A DNA stretch of 64,000 nt from Chitinophaga filiformis (GCF_021646545.1 NZ_JAKIRP010000003.1:186001-250000); one strand, 5' to 3'. Shown: positions 17,366 through 25,964, counted from the first letter of the stretch. A program made the numbers and translations. The notes: a model not told the origin generated them from the sequence alone.

Positions 17366-17523
17366 TCGGGCACCTGATGGAGTCAGATAGTCATTTACAC
17401 GAATCTCAGGACATTCATGTATGTTTGATACATCCTCTCTTTTCTAAGCTGTAGCTGATGAAGTCCGGAAGCCATATAAGCGATTCTCAGAATGCTTGTT
17501 TGTTTCCTGGACATCGTCGTAAA

Positions 17524-17589
17524 CAAAACGAGAGAACAAGCAGAGAAGAAGCAGAGAAGACGCAGAGAACAAAGAGAGGACAAGCAGAG
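17524..17589. repeat. Six 11-bp tandem units, purine-rich
   Basis: Consecutive 11-base units begin at 17524, 17535, 17546, 17557, 17568 and 17579, for example AACAAGCAGAG, AAGAAGCAGAG, AAGACGCAGAG. No open frame of interest crosses it on the purine strand; the antisense frame over it is an artefact of the repeat. It lies just past the stop of the possible small gene at 17613-17756. Confidence 0.85.
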
Positions 17590-17612
17590 GATCCTAGGTG
17601 GACTTGATACCT

Positions 17613-17756
17613 TCAAACAGATGTCATCCCTTGCTTAGTTTCAGTCCATACCAGCAGATACTCGTTTAAGTAATCCCTGTGAGCAGGTAAATTCCCCAAC
17701 ATTTCCCCGAAACCATTACTCAGCAGGGCTTCATCCATTTTAGCTGCTGCAACCAT
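17613..17756 (-). CDS. Possible small protein, 47 aa
   Basis: A 47-residue minus-strand frame (begins MVAAAKMDEALLSNGFGEML, ends ETKQGMTSV) with natural-looking composition and codon use. It is preceded by a TAGGTTTG -7 box (17799-17806 on this strand) with a plausible 36-base leader. The sequence is an amphipathic, mostly helical peptide without export signal. It could instead be the C-terminal remnant of a larger lost gene, as an in-frame stop lies four codons upstream of the ATG. Function unknown. Confidence 0.4.
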   Translation of the reverse strand: MVAAAKMDEALLSNGFGEMLGNLPAHRDYLNEYLLVWTETKQGMTSV

Positions 17757-17798
17757 TTGTCTTTCAAGCTACTCAAATTATTTTTTTTTATATACTTA

Positions 17799-17814
17799 CA
17801 AACCTATAAGTTTG
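17799..17814. promoter_or_regulatory. Back-to-back divergent -7 boxes
   Basis: The 16-base near palindrome CAAACCTATAAGTTTG reads TAAGTTTG (17807-17814) on the plus strand toward the AraC gene and TAGGTTTG (17806-17799) on the minus strand toward the small frame at 17756. Both match TAnnTTTG. The two polymerases would compete for this site. Confidence 0.55.
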
Positions 17815-17884
17815 TAGTAGAAAATGAAGACCTGATTCAGATCTGTGGATGTTTTGAATATCTGATAACCTTATACATGTTCCT

Positions 17885-18709
17885 ATGAATTTCCGTATCT
17901 ATCAACCGGCAACTTCGCTGGCACCGTATGTTAAGCAGTATTATCATTTACAAACCTCTAATAACGGATTGATCAACCTGCCGCAGAACCTGTTCTCCCT
18001 GGGAGATCTGTACATGGTATTTCTGCAGGAAGGAGAGGTGATCTTCCAACCTACTCAGCATGCTTCTTTTACTTTACCGGAGGCCTCCGTTGTAGGTCAT
18101 TTTACCTGTCATCATCAGATCAGGGTAAAAGGTCCGGTAAAGATGACCGTGATCCAGCTGAACGCCTATGGCTGTTACAGGCTGGCGGGTCTGGACATGT
18201 CAGCCTTCAACAACTACTTCCGTGACTTACTGAAGCAGGACCGTGAATGCTGGAAAGATCTGGCTGATAAAATTGCTTCCGCGACAGATGTCACCAAACT
18301 GGATGCTGTGCTGGACGACGCATTTACCAACATGATGTGCTCACATGTACACAACCTGAAACAGGTAGATGTCATTGCAGATTACATCATTGACCACCAG
18401 GGCTATACGAATGTGGAGCGGTTGACGAAGAAGTTTAAGATGTCCCGTCACACGCTGGAAAGGAAGTTCATGGAGGTGATCGGGCTGACGCCACAGTTGT
18501 TTGCCCGTATGCTCCGTTTCAGGGATGCTATGCGTAATATGCAGCAGATGAACGTGGAAGAGTGGCAGACCTTCATCACTAACAACGATTATTACAACCA
18601 GGCTTTATTCATACAGGATTTCCTCTTCTTCAAGGGAGAACCGCCGGTACTGAACCAGGAAACAGCTATTGCGCAAATGCCGGTAGCACGTCCTGTAGCC
18701 GTGGCGTAA
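17885..18709 (+). CDS. AraC family transcriptional regulator
   Basis: A 274-residue regulator. The N-terminal ~150 residues (starting FRIYQPATSLAPYVKQYYHL) match the cupin-like sensor domain common in Bacteroidota AraC proteins. The C-terminal part holds two helix-turn-helix motifs: the first around 180-205 (NVERLTKKFKMSRHTLERKF), the second weaker around 215-255, which includes QLFARMLRFRDAM. The last ~25 residues are Ala/Pro-rich and not part of the domain. Target and inducer are unknown; autoregulation through the divergent promoter at 17.8 kb is possible. Confidence 0.85.
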   Translation: MNFRIYQPATSLAPYVKQYYHLQTSNNGLINLPQNLFSLGDLYMVFLQEGEVIFQPTQHASFTLPEASVVGHFTCHHQIRVKGPVKMTVIQLNAYGCYRLAGLDMSAFNNYFRDLLKQDRECWKDLADKIASATDVTKLDAVLDDAFTNMMCSHVHNLKQVDVIADYIIDHQGYTNVERLTKKFKMSRHTLERKFMEVIGLTPQLFARMLRFRDAMRNMQQMNVEEWQTFITNNDYYNQALFIQDFLFFKGEPPVLNQETAIAQMPVARPVAVA

Positions 18710-18740
18710 CAAGTTTCAGACTAAGAAAATGAAAAATAAG

Positions 18741-18772
18741 AGAGCCGCCTCGTTCACGGGACGGCTTTTTCA
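18741..18772 (+). terminator. Terminator of the AraC gene
   Basis: AGAGCCGCCTCG and CGGGACGGCTTT form a stem with one mismatch around a TTCA loop, followed by a T run (18766-18770). Confidence 0.75.
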
Positions 18773-18804
18773 TTTTAATCTATTTTCCTTTCTTTTGTAT
18801 TATC

Positions 18805-19317
18805 ATGCAAAAACCAAGACACAATGCCGCCTACTGGCGGGAACATCTCAACTTACAGTCCCATGTAGAGGGAGGATCATTCCGGGAAACCTACCGTTCT
18901 TCCTGGGAGTTTAACCAATCCGAGCTGCCCCCGGCTATGAACGGCAAGCGCAGTGCTTCTACCGCTATCTATTTCCTGCTGGAGGAAGGACAGTTTTCCG
19001 CTTTTCACCGTATTGCATCTGATGAGATATGGCATTTCTATGATGGCCACTCCCTTGCTATCTACGATATTGCTCCCGATGGGGGGCTGACAGTCCACAA
19101 ACTGGGGCTCAACATCGAAGATGGCGAACAACCGCAGCTGGTGATCAAAGCCGGCCACTGGTTTGCCTCCCGTACAGAGGTGCCCGGCGGTTTTGCCCTT
19201 GTAGGCTGCACTGTTGCACCGGGCTTCGATTTTGCTGATTTTGAGCTGGCAGGGAAAGATAGTCTGCAGGCAGTATACCCGCAGCATAGTGAACTGATTG
19301 CCTCTCTGGTACACTGA
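18805..19317 (+). CDS. Cupin protein of the DUF985 family
   Basis: A 170-residue cytosolic cupin. It matches the DUF985/Cupin_5 pattern: HVEGGSFRETYRS near 20-32, STAIYFLLEEGQFSAFHRI near 52-70, DEIWHFYDG near 73-81 and a C-terminal VAPGFDFADFELA near 143-155. The His and Glu residues in FHRI and EIWHF could bind a metal. Function in Bacteroidota is not established; related folds bind sugars or small metabolites. It has no obvious operon partner. Confidence 0.85.
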   Translation: MQKPRHNAAYWREHLNLQSHVEGGSFRETYRSSWEFNQSELPPAMNGKRSASTAIYFLLEEGQFSAFHRIASDEIWHFYDGHSLAIYDIAPDGGLTVHKLGLNIEDGEQPQLVIKAGHWFASRTEVPGGFALVGCTVAPGFDFADFELAGKDSLQAVYPQHSELIASLVH

Positions 19318-19577
19318 TCCTACACACTGATCAGGATCATTATGGACTATCAGCCATAAATATTATATTCGCTGAAGTCGTCGGATATGTATTGTCGGGT
19401 ACTCTTTTAGGAGTTACAACTTATATATTAAAAAGCACAACAAGCTACAACTGTATAACGGGGCTGCGGTCCGGCGTTTGTAGACTTTTGCATACATTAC
19501 TAACAAACAAAAAACAAGATCACTATGGACCTTTGTTCCGCTATGGACTGCGGTCCACAGCTACTATCTCTTCCGTT

Positions 19578-20192
19578 ATGAAAAGATTTTTCCGTTTCGT
19601 TTTCTTTCTGTCCCTGGCTGTTCTGCTGTTTTGGTTAGGCAAGCAATTCGGCAGTAAAAGTGTAAATCAGAGCATTCTTTCCAATAGTCAGATCGTGCGC
19701 GAGATCGCTGAACTGGCCAGCCTTGAAGTACAGGGTAATGCCACTATCAAGCGCAGTAACATTGCTGACGACGGAGAGTGGACCACCAATCTGAAAAAGG
19801 CATTCCTGGAGAATACTATCTGGGTATCTATCCCTTACCTGGCCAAATATGGCATCAATGCAGATGAGAAGAATTTCCGGATAACGGTATCAGATAAGAA
19901 GATCACTATCAATCTCCCACAGCCAAAACTGCTCAGCTACGAGCTGAAAGTTGACAAAATGGAAACTTCCAACAGGAAAGGATGGTTCCTGTTCCAGGAT
20001 GATGAGACCTATACCGATGTGCAGAAAAAGCTCTACCAGACCTCCCGCGGGCAGCTGGAGAATAACAACCTGTACATTAACCAGTCAAAAGAGAAACTCA
20101 CTAAGATCATCAGGCAATACTACGAGCCTTTTCTTCATGATCATGAACTGGAGATCACCTTTGGCAATAGTGCGCCTGTGTTACTGAACTGA
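19578..20192 (+). CDS. DUF4230 membrane-anchored protein
   Basis: About 204 residues from the ATG at 19578. One N-terminal membrane helix (FRFVFFLSLAVLLFWLGKQF) anchors a periplasmic domain. The DUF4230 region covers residues 40-200, including an EIAELASLEVQGNATIK segment near 44-60 and VSIPYLAKYGI near 85. I chose this start because the reading frame further upstream (to 19392) encodes an unlikely N-terminus before the anchor. Biological role unknown; conserved in Bacteroidota. Confidence 0.78.
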   Translation: MKRFFRFVFFLSLAVLLFWLGKQFGSKSVNQSILSNSQIVREIAELASLEVQGNATIKRSNIADDGEWTTNLKKAFLENTIWVSIPYLAKYGINADEKNFRITVSDKKITINLPQPKLLSYELKVDKMETSNRKGWFLFQDDETYTDVQKKLYQTSRGQLENNNLYINQSKEKLTKIIRQYYEPFLHDHELEITFGNSAPVLLN

Positions 20193-20309
20193 TCACCGTT
20201 TCACGGCCGATAAAGTAAAAGCCAGCGCTGCTGTTGCATCTTTCGGGCAATAGATCTCTGTATCAGCCATTGCTGATAGCTGTACCTGCCGTTCCACAGA
20301 TGCGGACAT
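20193..20309 (-). CDS. Possible 38-aa small protein
   Basis: A short minus-strand frame just after the stop of the 239-aa protein gene (3 bases apart), MSASVERQVQLSAMADTEIY at the start and FTLSAVKR at the end. Composition and codon use are like the neighbours, and the spacing suggests the same transcript. It has no recognised domain and could be chance. Confidence 0.28.
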   Translation of the reverse strand: MSASVERQVQLSAMADTEIYCPKDATAALAFTLSAVKR

Positions 20310-20312
20310 TAT

Positions 20313-21032
20313 CTACGCTGCATTATTAGCGATATACTTCACCAGAGAGCGCTTGGCAACAGGCAGTAAAGTCTCCGGTACCGGAAATACCAGGTTCGTA
20401 TCAATGCGGTAAACGGCTGGAGTAGGCAGTTGTTTGCGCTGCCGGATCAGGCTGGTCTTAATATGCTCGCAGGTATGCACGAGGTCTTTTGTGTAGGTAT
20501 CGAGGTATTGTGTATGAATACCGCGGTATTTTTCGTCATGGCGCTCAAAAATACTCAGTCTGTATTCATACACTATGACGTCCTGATAACGGCCATCACA
20601 CAGGAAGAAATACCCTTCCTGCGAGTCCAGTGGTATCAGTCCTACCGGTGATATGTTCAGGCTTTCTTCCACGAATTCATAGATCTCCGTGCCTTCGCGG
20701 ATAGCGCCGTTCATCTTCTGGATCGCGTACTGGATAATGGTTTCCAGCTCCTGCATCAGTTCATCATCTGCGATCATCTGTTCATAAAGTAATTGCAGGC
20801 GCTCCATATTCACGGCAGTCAGGCGTTTTGGGAACTGCTGTTGCAGGAACTGTTTGTTTTCTCTGAAAGCTACCAGGTTGTTGTAATGGAAGATAACGTC
20901 TCCCAGCTGCGGGTACAGCTTGTTTTGATTGAAATAGCGGGTTATCTGCTGCAGATAAGCCAGTAATGTATACTTTTTCTGCTCAAAATCGATATAACCG
21001 TCCGCAAACCATGTCTCGCTTAGGCCACTCAT
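20313..21032 (-). CDS. Uncharacterised cytosolic protein, 239 aa
   Basis: A 239-residue soluble, helical, acidic protein with no recognised motif, signal peptide or membrane segment. Notable parts are TLLAYLQQITRYFNQNKLYP near 22-41 and a basic C-terminal region with HTCEHIKTSLIRQRKQLPTP near 186-205. The length, codon use and lack of a better frame support it. It resembles proteins of unknown function that are conserved in Bacteroidota, but I cannot name a family. Confidence 0.7.
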   Translation of the reverse strand: MSGLSETWFADGYIDFEQKKYTLLAYLQQITRYFNQNKLYPQLGDVIFHYNNLVAFRENKQFLQQQFPKRLTAVNMERLQLLYEQMIADDELMQELETIIQYAIQKMNGAIREGTEIYEFVEESLNISPVGLIPLDSQEGYFFLCDGRYQDVIVYEYRLSIFERHDEKYRGIHTQYLDTYTKDLVHTCEHIKTSLIRQRKQLPTPAVYRIDTNLVFPVPETLLPVAKRSLVKYIANNAA

Positions 21033-21223
21033 ACCAAAATATTTTAATGGATTCTATGTATTAATTTACAAAAAATCAGCCAACTATCCATAAAACGGAA
21101 GTGGTAATTCGGGCCAGTATTACCGGTATATTTACTTTATTAAATTATTTCCGGACGCGGTGTATTTATTGAACTTATTTCTTTATCTTCAATATTATTT
21201 TTCATTTTTTTAATTTTTTAGTC

Positions 21224-21550
21224 ATGAACATTTACGTAGCCAACCTGCACTACAGGTTGAACGATGAAGACCTTCACCAGATATTTAGCGAATTTGGAGA
21301 GGTTACTTCCGCTAAAATTATCAAGGACCACGAGACTGGCCGTTCACGCGGTTTCGGATTCGTGGAAATGCCCAACCAGGAAGAAGGTAGCAAGGCTATG
21401 GATAGTTTGAACGGTACTGAAATCGAAGGCAAGCAACTGATGGTAAACGAAGCAAGACCTAAACAACCGAATAATAACTCAAGAGGTGGTGGATTTAATC
21501 GCGGTGGCGGCGGCGGATACGGCGGCGGCGGCGGTCGTGGTCGTTATTAA
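21224..21550 (+). CDS. RRM-type RNA-binding protein with Gly-rich tail
   Basis: A 108-residue protein with one RNA recognition motif (residues 1-80) and a Gly/Arg-rich tail. RNP2 is IYVANL at 3-8 and RNP1 is RGFGFVEM near 42-49, with the aromatic residues needed for RNA stacking. The tail NRGGGGGYGGGGGRGRY is typical of bacterial cold-shock-type RRM proteins in cyanobacteria and Bacteroidota. A long AT-rich leader (21033-21223) precedes it and may form a temperature-responsive 5' UTR, as in cold-inducible RRM genes; this is inference. Confidence 0.93.
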   Translation: MNIYVANLHYRLNDEDLHQIFSEFGEVTSAKIIKDHETGRSRGFGFVEMPNQEEGSKAMDSLNGTEIEGKQLMVNEARPKQPNNNSRGGGFNRGGGGGYGGGGGRGRY

Positions 21551-21586
21551 TTCTGTTGGCCTAAGCTTATCTCGGTCAAGAAATTG

Positions 21587-21614
21587 AAAAAGCTCCTGCA
21601 AAGGAGCTTTTTTT
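21587..21614 (+). terminator. Terminator of the RRM gene
   Basis: AAAAGCTCCT and AGGAGCTTTT form a stem around a 4-5 base loop, followed by a T run. Confidence 0.85.
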
Positions 21615-21649
21615 ATGCTGATGAAGTGACACTTATTTCCAAAAACACA

Positions 21650-21693
21650 AATGATGAATACAGATCAGAGAGATCATCACTGTATTCATCATT
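21650..21693. repeat. 14-bp inverted repeat downstream of the E2 gene
   Basis: AATGATGAATACAG at 21650-21663 pairs exactly with CTGTATTCATCATT at 21680-21693. It lies between convergent genes and may help end the minus-strand E2 transcript, though it lacks a strong T run. Confidence 0.5.
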
Positions 21694-21806
21694 CGTTATA
21701 AATATGATTCAAATGTGCTTATTGCCTAAGCGGGGCGGCTGAAAATATGCTGTGGCATGCAGCCCGGCGGCGTTTCAGCAGAGAGCCTGTGTAGCCCTCT
21801 TCTCAG

Positions 21807-23213
21807 TTAATATCCCCTGTTCACATCGAAATTCTCCAGCTCCTGCGCTACTGCACTTAAGAAAGTAGAGCCTAATGCGCCATCAACGATACGGTGATCG
21901 TAAGACAGAGACAGGTACATCATATGACGGATAGCGATCGTATCGCCATGAGGCGTTTCTATCACAACAGGACGTTTTTTGATAGCACCTACCGCCAGGA
22001 TAGCCACCTGCGGCTGATTGATGATGGGTGTACCAGCCAGGCTGCCAAAGGTACCAACGTTGGTCAGGGTAATGGTGCCATTCTGTGTGTCATCAGGTTT
22101 CAGCTTGTTCTGACGGGCTGCATTGGCCAGCTGATTCACCTGACGGGTCAGGCCAACCAGGTTCAGCATGTCAGCATTGCGGATCACCGGAACGATCAGG
22201 TTACCTGTAGGCAAAGCTGTTGCCATACCGATATTGATATCTTTCTTGATGATGATCTTATCGCCGTCCAGCGAACTGTTTAACAGCGGGAACCTCTTGA
22301 TACATTTTATCATTGCTTCGATGAAGAGCGGGGTAAAGGTGATCTTCTCTCCTTCCCTCTTCTCAAAAGCGCCTTTCACCTGGTCACGCCATTTCACCAT
22401 ATTAGTCACATCTGCCTCAGCGAAGCTGGTCACATGCGGACTGGTATGTTTGCTACGCACCATATGCTCTGCAATGAGCTTACGCATACGGTCCATTTCG
22501 ATGATCTCAACATTGTTGCCGTAGTTGCCATTGCTAACAGCAGCAGGTGCAGGCTGTGAGCCAACACCGTTGCTAACCGGAGCTGCGGTTGGCGTCACGG
22601 CTGCTGCCGGACGACTTACCGGTTGTTCTGCTGCAGGCGCAGGCGCTTCTGCTCTCTGTGGCGCAGGCGCGGCTGCAGGAGTAAGCCCCTTGCTCTTCGC
22701 CTCCACAAACATCAGTATATCTTTTTTAGTCACACGGCCTTCATTGCCGGTACCAGGTATTTTTTCCAGTTCAGCAAAACTGATACCCTCCTGCTGTGCA
22801 ATGGTGAGCACAAGCGGAGAATAAAAACGGGCCCCACTGGTCACAAACTGCGCCTCGTAAGGAGCACTCACCGTTTCATGTTGCGGGACAGCTGCTTCTT
22901 CCCTTACAGCGGCAGGCGCTTCCTGTGCTGCTACGGGAGCAACAGGAGCAGTAGTCGCAAAACCAGCATCAGCAGCGGTATTGATACGTGCAATGACAGT
23001 ACCCACCGGTACTACATCATTTTCCGCGTAGAGTATCTCAGTAATCTCCCCATCAGCGATAGAAGGTACTTCACTATCCACCTTATCCGTCGCAATTTCA
23101 AGCACGGTTTCATCAGTTTTTACATGATCTCCCGGCTTCTTATGCCAGCGTAATATGGTGGCTTCCATAATACTTTCCCCCATTTTGGGCATTACCAGTT
23201 CTACAATGGCCAT
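21807..23213 (-). CDS. Lipoyl-dependent 2-oxo acid dehydrogenase E2 subunit
   Basis: About 468 residues. A lipoyl domain (1-78) carries the lipoylated Lys44 in ATDKVDSEV. Ala/Pro-rich linkers follow, then an E3-binding domain around 135-170 (SPLVLTIAQQEGISFAELEK) and the catalytic acyltransferase domain to the end with SYDHRIVDGALG, whose His is catalytic. It transfers an acyl group from E1 to CoA in a cytosolic complex. E1 and E3 genes are not adjacent, so the substrate (pyruvate, 2-oxoglutarate or branched-chain oxo acids) cannot be decided. The start at 23213 (MAIVELVMPKMGES) is preferred because the -7 box at 23244-23251 lies between it and the longer frame start. Confidence 0.9.
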   Translation of the reverse strand: MAIVELVMPKMGESIMEATILRWHKKPGDHVKTDETVLEIATDKVDSEVPSIADGEITEILYAENDVVPVGTVIARINTAADAGFATTAPVAPVAAQEAPAAVREEAAVPQHETVSAPYEAQFVTSGARFYSPLVLTIAQQEGISFAELEKIPGTGNEGRVTKKDILMFVEAKSKGLTPAAAPAPQRAEAPAPAAEQPVSRPAAAVTPTAAPVSNGVGSQPAPAAVSNGNYGNNVEIIEMDRMRKLIAEHMVRSKHTSPHVTSFAEADVTNMVKWRDQVKGAFEKREGEKITFTPLFIEAMIKCIKRFPLLNSSLDGDKIIIKKDINIGMATALPTGNLIVPVIRNADMLNLVGLTRQVNQLANAARQNKLKPDDTQNGTITLTNVGTFGSLAGTPIINQPQVAILAVGAIKKRPVVIETPHGDTIAIRHMMYLSLSYDHRIVDGALGSTFLSAVAQELENFDVNRGY

Positions 23214-23243
23214 AAAATTGTGTTTAGCGTTTTGGTACGGAAA

Positions 23244-23251
23244 CAAAAGTA
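23244..23251 (-). promoter_or_regulatory. -7 box TACTTTTG for the E2 gene
   Basis: TACTTTTG on the minus strand matches TAnnTTTG; a start near 23237 gives a 24-base leader and rules out the longer N-terminus. Confidence 0.5.
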
Positions 23252-23255
23252 AGGT

Positions 23256-24512
23256 TTATACTATCAACTTCCTCAATTCATTCATAGCATAAGTTGCTGT
23301 CATCTGTATGTTATTCAGGCGGTCATAACGCAACTGGTGCTTCACCGTCACCAGCTCTCTGGCGCTGCCGGCAGCTATCCATACGGTGCCGACCGGCTTT
23401 TCCGGAGTGCCGCCATCAGGCCCCATAATACCGGATACCGCTATGACATAATCGGTTTTTAGCTGCTGCAGGGCGCCTCTGGCCATCTCTCTTACCACTG
23501 CCTCACTCACCGCACCATTGGCCTGTAATGTTTCCTGTTTTACCCCCAGCAGACCGCTTTTAATTTCGTTGGCATAACTAACAATGCTGCCTTTATACCA
23601 GGCAGAACTTCCCGGCACCAGGGTAATATTGTGTGCAATAAACCCTCCTGTGCAGCTTTCCGCCGTGCCTACGGTCTTACCTTTTTCCTTCAGCAGCTTG
23701 CCCAGCACTTCTCCAATGGACAGATCCTCGTCCCCTACGGCAATATCTGCCAGTAGTTCTTTCATCTGGTGAAAATAGATGGACAGGGCCGCCGCCGTGG
23801 ATAATTTATCTGTGCCGAAAGCGGTCAGCCGCAGTTTCAGCAAGCCATAAGAAGGCAGGTAGGCCAGCTTGATATGTGGAGGCAAGGCCGCTTCAAAATG
23901 CGCCAGCCGTTCTGCTATAAAGGACTCTCCCATGCCGGAGGTCAGTAATGTCTGATGCACAATTGCCGGCGTCTGGAAATATTCCTGTAAGCGTGGCAAC
24001 ACATGATCGGACATCAATCCTTTCATTTCGTGCGGTACTCCCGGCATAGAGACATAGATCTTTCCGTTCTTTTCGAACCACATGCCCGGTGCAGTACCCC
24101 GGGTATTGTGCAGCACAGTGGCTACATCGGGTACCAGCGCCTGGTCTACATTACGCTGGAGGGTGGGCAGGCCCCTGCTTTCAAAGAATTCCATTACCTG
24201 CGCATAGGTCGCTTCGTCTCTTACCAGCTTTCCGCCAAAATACTCACACAATACGGGTTTGGTAATATCATCTGCCGTAGGCCCCAGTCCTCCGGTGATC
24301 AATACGATGTCCGAGACCGCTCCCTCCTTCTCCAAAGCCTCCAGGATAGCTTCCCTGACATCTCCGATGGCTACACGACGGTGTACCCATATTCCCATCG
24401 CATTCAGGTGCTGGGCCATCCAGGCTGAATTGGTATCTATAGTTTGTCCTATCAGTAGTTCATCTCCGATCGTGATGATACTTGCTACTACCTTATCCGC
24501 TTGCATTGTCAT
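23256..24512 (-). CDS. cinA: CinA-family protein (nicotinamide-nucleotide amidohydrolase)
   Basis: A 418-residue two-domain protein. Residues 8-170 form the MoaB/MogA-like COG1058 domain with ITIGDELLIGQTIDTNSAWM at 13-32 and VLITGGLGPTADD near 71-83. Residues 255-415 form the CinA amidohydrolase domain with GTAESCTGGFIA near 278-289 (catalytic Ser) and AVSGIMGPDGGTPEKPVGTV near 368-387. It recycles pyridine nucleotides by deamidating NMN; older names link it to competence. The thioesterase gene is 3 bases upstream on the same strand. Confidence 0.93.
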   Translation of the reverse strand: MTMQADKVVASIITIGDELLIGQTIDTNSAWMAQHLNAMGIWVHRRVAIGDVREAILEALEKEGAVSDIVLITGGLGPTADDITKPVLCEYFGGKLVRDEATYAQVMEFFESRGLPTLQRNVDQALVPDVATVLHNTRGTAPGMWFEKNGKIYVSMPGVPHEMKGLMSDHVLPRLQEYFQTPAIVHQTLLTSGMGESFIAERLAHFEAALPPHIKLAYLPSYGLLKLRLTAFGTDKLSTAAALSIYFHQMKELLADIAVGDEDLSIGEVLGKLLKEKGKTVGTAESCTGGFIAHNITLVPGSSAWYKGSIVSYANEIKSGLLGVKQETLQANGAVSEAVVREMARGALQQLKTDYVIAVSGIMGPDGGTPEKPVGTVWIAAGSARELVTVKHQLRYDRLNNIQMTATYAMNELRKLIV

Positions 24513-24515
24513 GAT

Positions 24516-24935
24516 TTACAGGCTTTTCTCAAAAAAAGGAGCCAGGCATTCCATCATGATCGGGGGCATCCCGTACCGCTGTTTGGTATCTGCATGCAGG
24601 AATACCAGGGTGGTGACGCCTACGTTCAGTAACTCGCCCTTTTCATTATATAGTTCAGAGTGGAAGCGGATCTTATGATCGACCGGCAACTCCTTCAATA
24701 TAGTCTTCACTGTTATAAGGTCATCGTAATAGGCCGGGCGCAGGTATTTTGAATTCAACTCTGCCACTGGCATAATGATCCCCTGTTTTTCCAGTTCGGC
24801 ATAGGTAAAACCCAGCGTCCGGATGGCTTCTGCACGTCCTACTTCGTAGTATAATGCATAATTGCCGTAGTAAAGGTATCCCATCTGGTCCGTTTCTCCA
24901 TAGCGTACGCGTATCTGTGTCGTCTGTGTGAACAT
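24516..24935 (-). CDS. Hotdog-fold acyl-CoA thioesterase (YbgC/FadM type)
   Basis: About 139 residues from the ATG at 24935. It is a 4HBT-type thioesterase that hydrolyses acyl-CoA. The catalytic Asp is in YGETDQMGYLYYGNYALYYE near residues 11-30; the loop is typical of YbgC. The frame could start as far up as 25034, overlapping the DoxX stop, but the added 33 residues are not like the family. It sits between doxX-like and cinA genes on the same strand, probably one transcript. Confidence 0.85.
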   Translation of the reverse strand: MFTQTTQIRVRYGETDQMGYLYYGNYALYYEVGRAEAIRTLGFTYAELEKQGIIMPVAELNSKYLRPAYYDDLITVKTILKELPVDHKIRFHSELYNEKGELLNVGVTTLVFLHADTKQRYGMPPIMMECLAPFFEKSL

Positions 24936-25023
24936 AATATCAGTCTTATAAGCCTGGGTGCCTGCATTCACCGCAAAATGCATTCCGCGTTTTATGGCAG
25001 ATACAGGCACCCGGCTGTTTAAA

Positions 25024-25431
25024 TTATTTTCCAATCAGGTGGTCCAGGCTGTATTTGCCAGGTCCGGCGAATAATATTGCAGTAAAAGCAGCCAGGAACA
25101 GGATGCCCATTTCCATCTGTGACAAAGGTGCATTTTTCATTACTACGAAAACCACGATGACCATACAAAACACCAGTGGAATAGCAGCAAGACGGGTCAG
25201 CAAGCCGACAACAACCAATGCCGCACAGAGGGCTTCTGCAAAAATGGTCAGGGACAGGGATACTGTTTGTCCAACATGCAGCGGATCAGGGAATTTGTCT
25301 ACCATCTGGGAAAAACCCTTCAGTTTTGACAGGCCGTGCGTGAACATCAATCCACCAAAAACTACACGTAATACCAGCAGCGCAAGGTTGACAGCGCCAG
25401 TGTTCACACGTGATGTAAATAGTTTACTCAT
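25024..25431 (-). CDS. DoxX family membrane protein
   Basis: A 135-residue inner-membrane protein with four helices. DoxX hallmarks are LRVVFGGLMFTHGLSKL near 21-37, FAEALCAALVVVGLLTRLAA near 64-83 and a late GPGKYSLD near 122-129. DoxX proteins act in redox or thiosulfate-linked membrane processes in a few systems, but most are uncharacterised. It heads the doxX-thioesterase-cinA group. A second, divergent DoxX-like protein is encoded at 47.5-47.9 kb. Confidence 0.85.
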   Translation of the reverse strand: MSKLFTSRVNTGAVNLALLVLRVVFGGLMFTHGLSKLKGFSQMVDKFPDPLHVGQTVSLSLTIFAEALCAALVVVGLLTRLAAIPLVFCMVIVVFVVMKNAPLSQMEMGILFLAAFTAILFAGPGKYSLDHLIGK

Positions 25432-25964
25432 AGAGAAAATGGTTTAGTCCTGCAGATCTGTTTACCTCCTGTTTTGCCGACAGGAACCATGCAGGCGCGT
25501 TTTTAAATTTTAATGAACAGTTTACAGATTGCGCCAAAAATATGATTAATAATAAACAATTAAAACCCCGTTATATACAGACACTCTCTATTAGTTAGCA
25601 TCCCTTCCGGTAATTGACCCCGGCAATTATTTTTTCAGCGTAAAGCGCCCTGAGAACCAGGCCTCCGGTACAAGAGGTACTGCGATCTCCAGCTGCCTGG
25701 ATAAGTTGGTTTAATTCTTGCAAGTCAACACCTTAATTTCAGATCAGCAAGGCAAATCCGAAAGCAGGTTCCGCGTACCAGGTACCGGTCATCCGGTTCC
25801 CGCCATGTCCCTCCGGGGCGGCGTATAGCTTAATTAAATGCAATAGCTATATTTGTTGCTGTTTTTGTCTCCCTCAAAGCAATATATTATTGATTCTGAA
25901 TAGAAAATAATTTCTGTTCGGGATCCGTTTTAAACGCATATTTAAGATATAACAGGTTAAAAGC
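25432..25964. other. Gene-free stretch, possible decayed coding fragments
   Basis: 533 bases without a start-to-stop gene. On the minus strand two short in-frame pieces look protein-like: 25595-25732 (contains GVDLQELNQLIQAAG) and 25739-25846 (contains MTGTWYAEPAFGFALLI). They lie in different frames and lack starts. They could be a decayed gene, or chance. The plus-strand promoter of the TPR gene should also lie here; a clear -7 box was not identified. Confidence 0.35.

Noticed and set aside
17395..17616. 73-residue minus-strand frame across the 11-bp array
   Set aside because: It is a Leu/Cys/Ser repeat created by the array itself, with no credible start signal.
19392..19577. Upstream extension of the DUF4230 protein
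   Set aside because: It would put 62 unlikely residues before an evident N-terminal membrane anchor starting at 19578.
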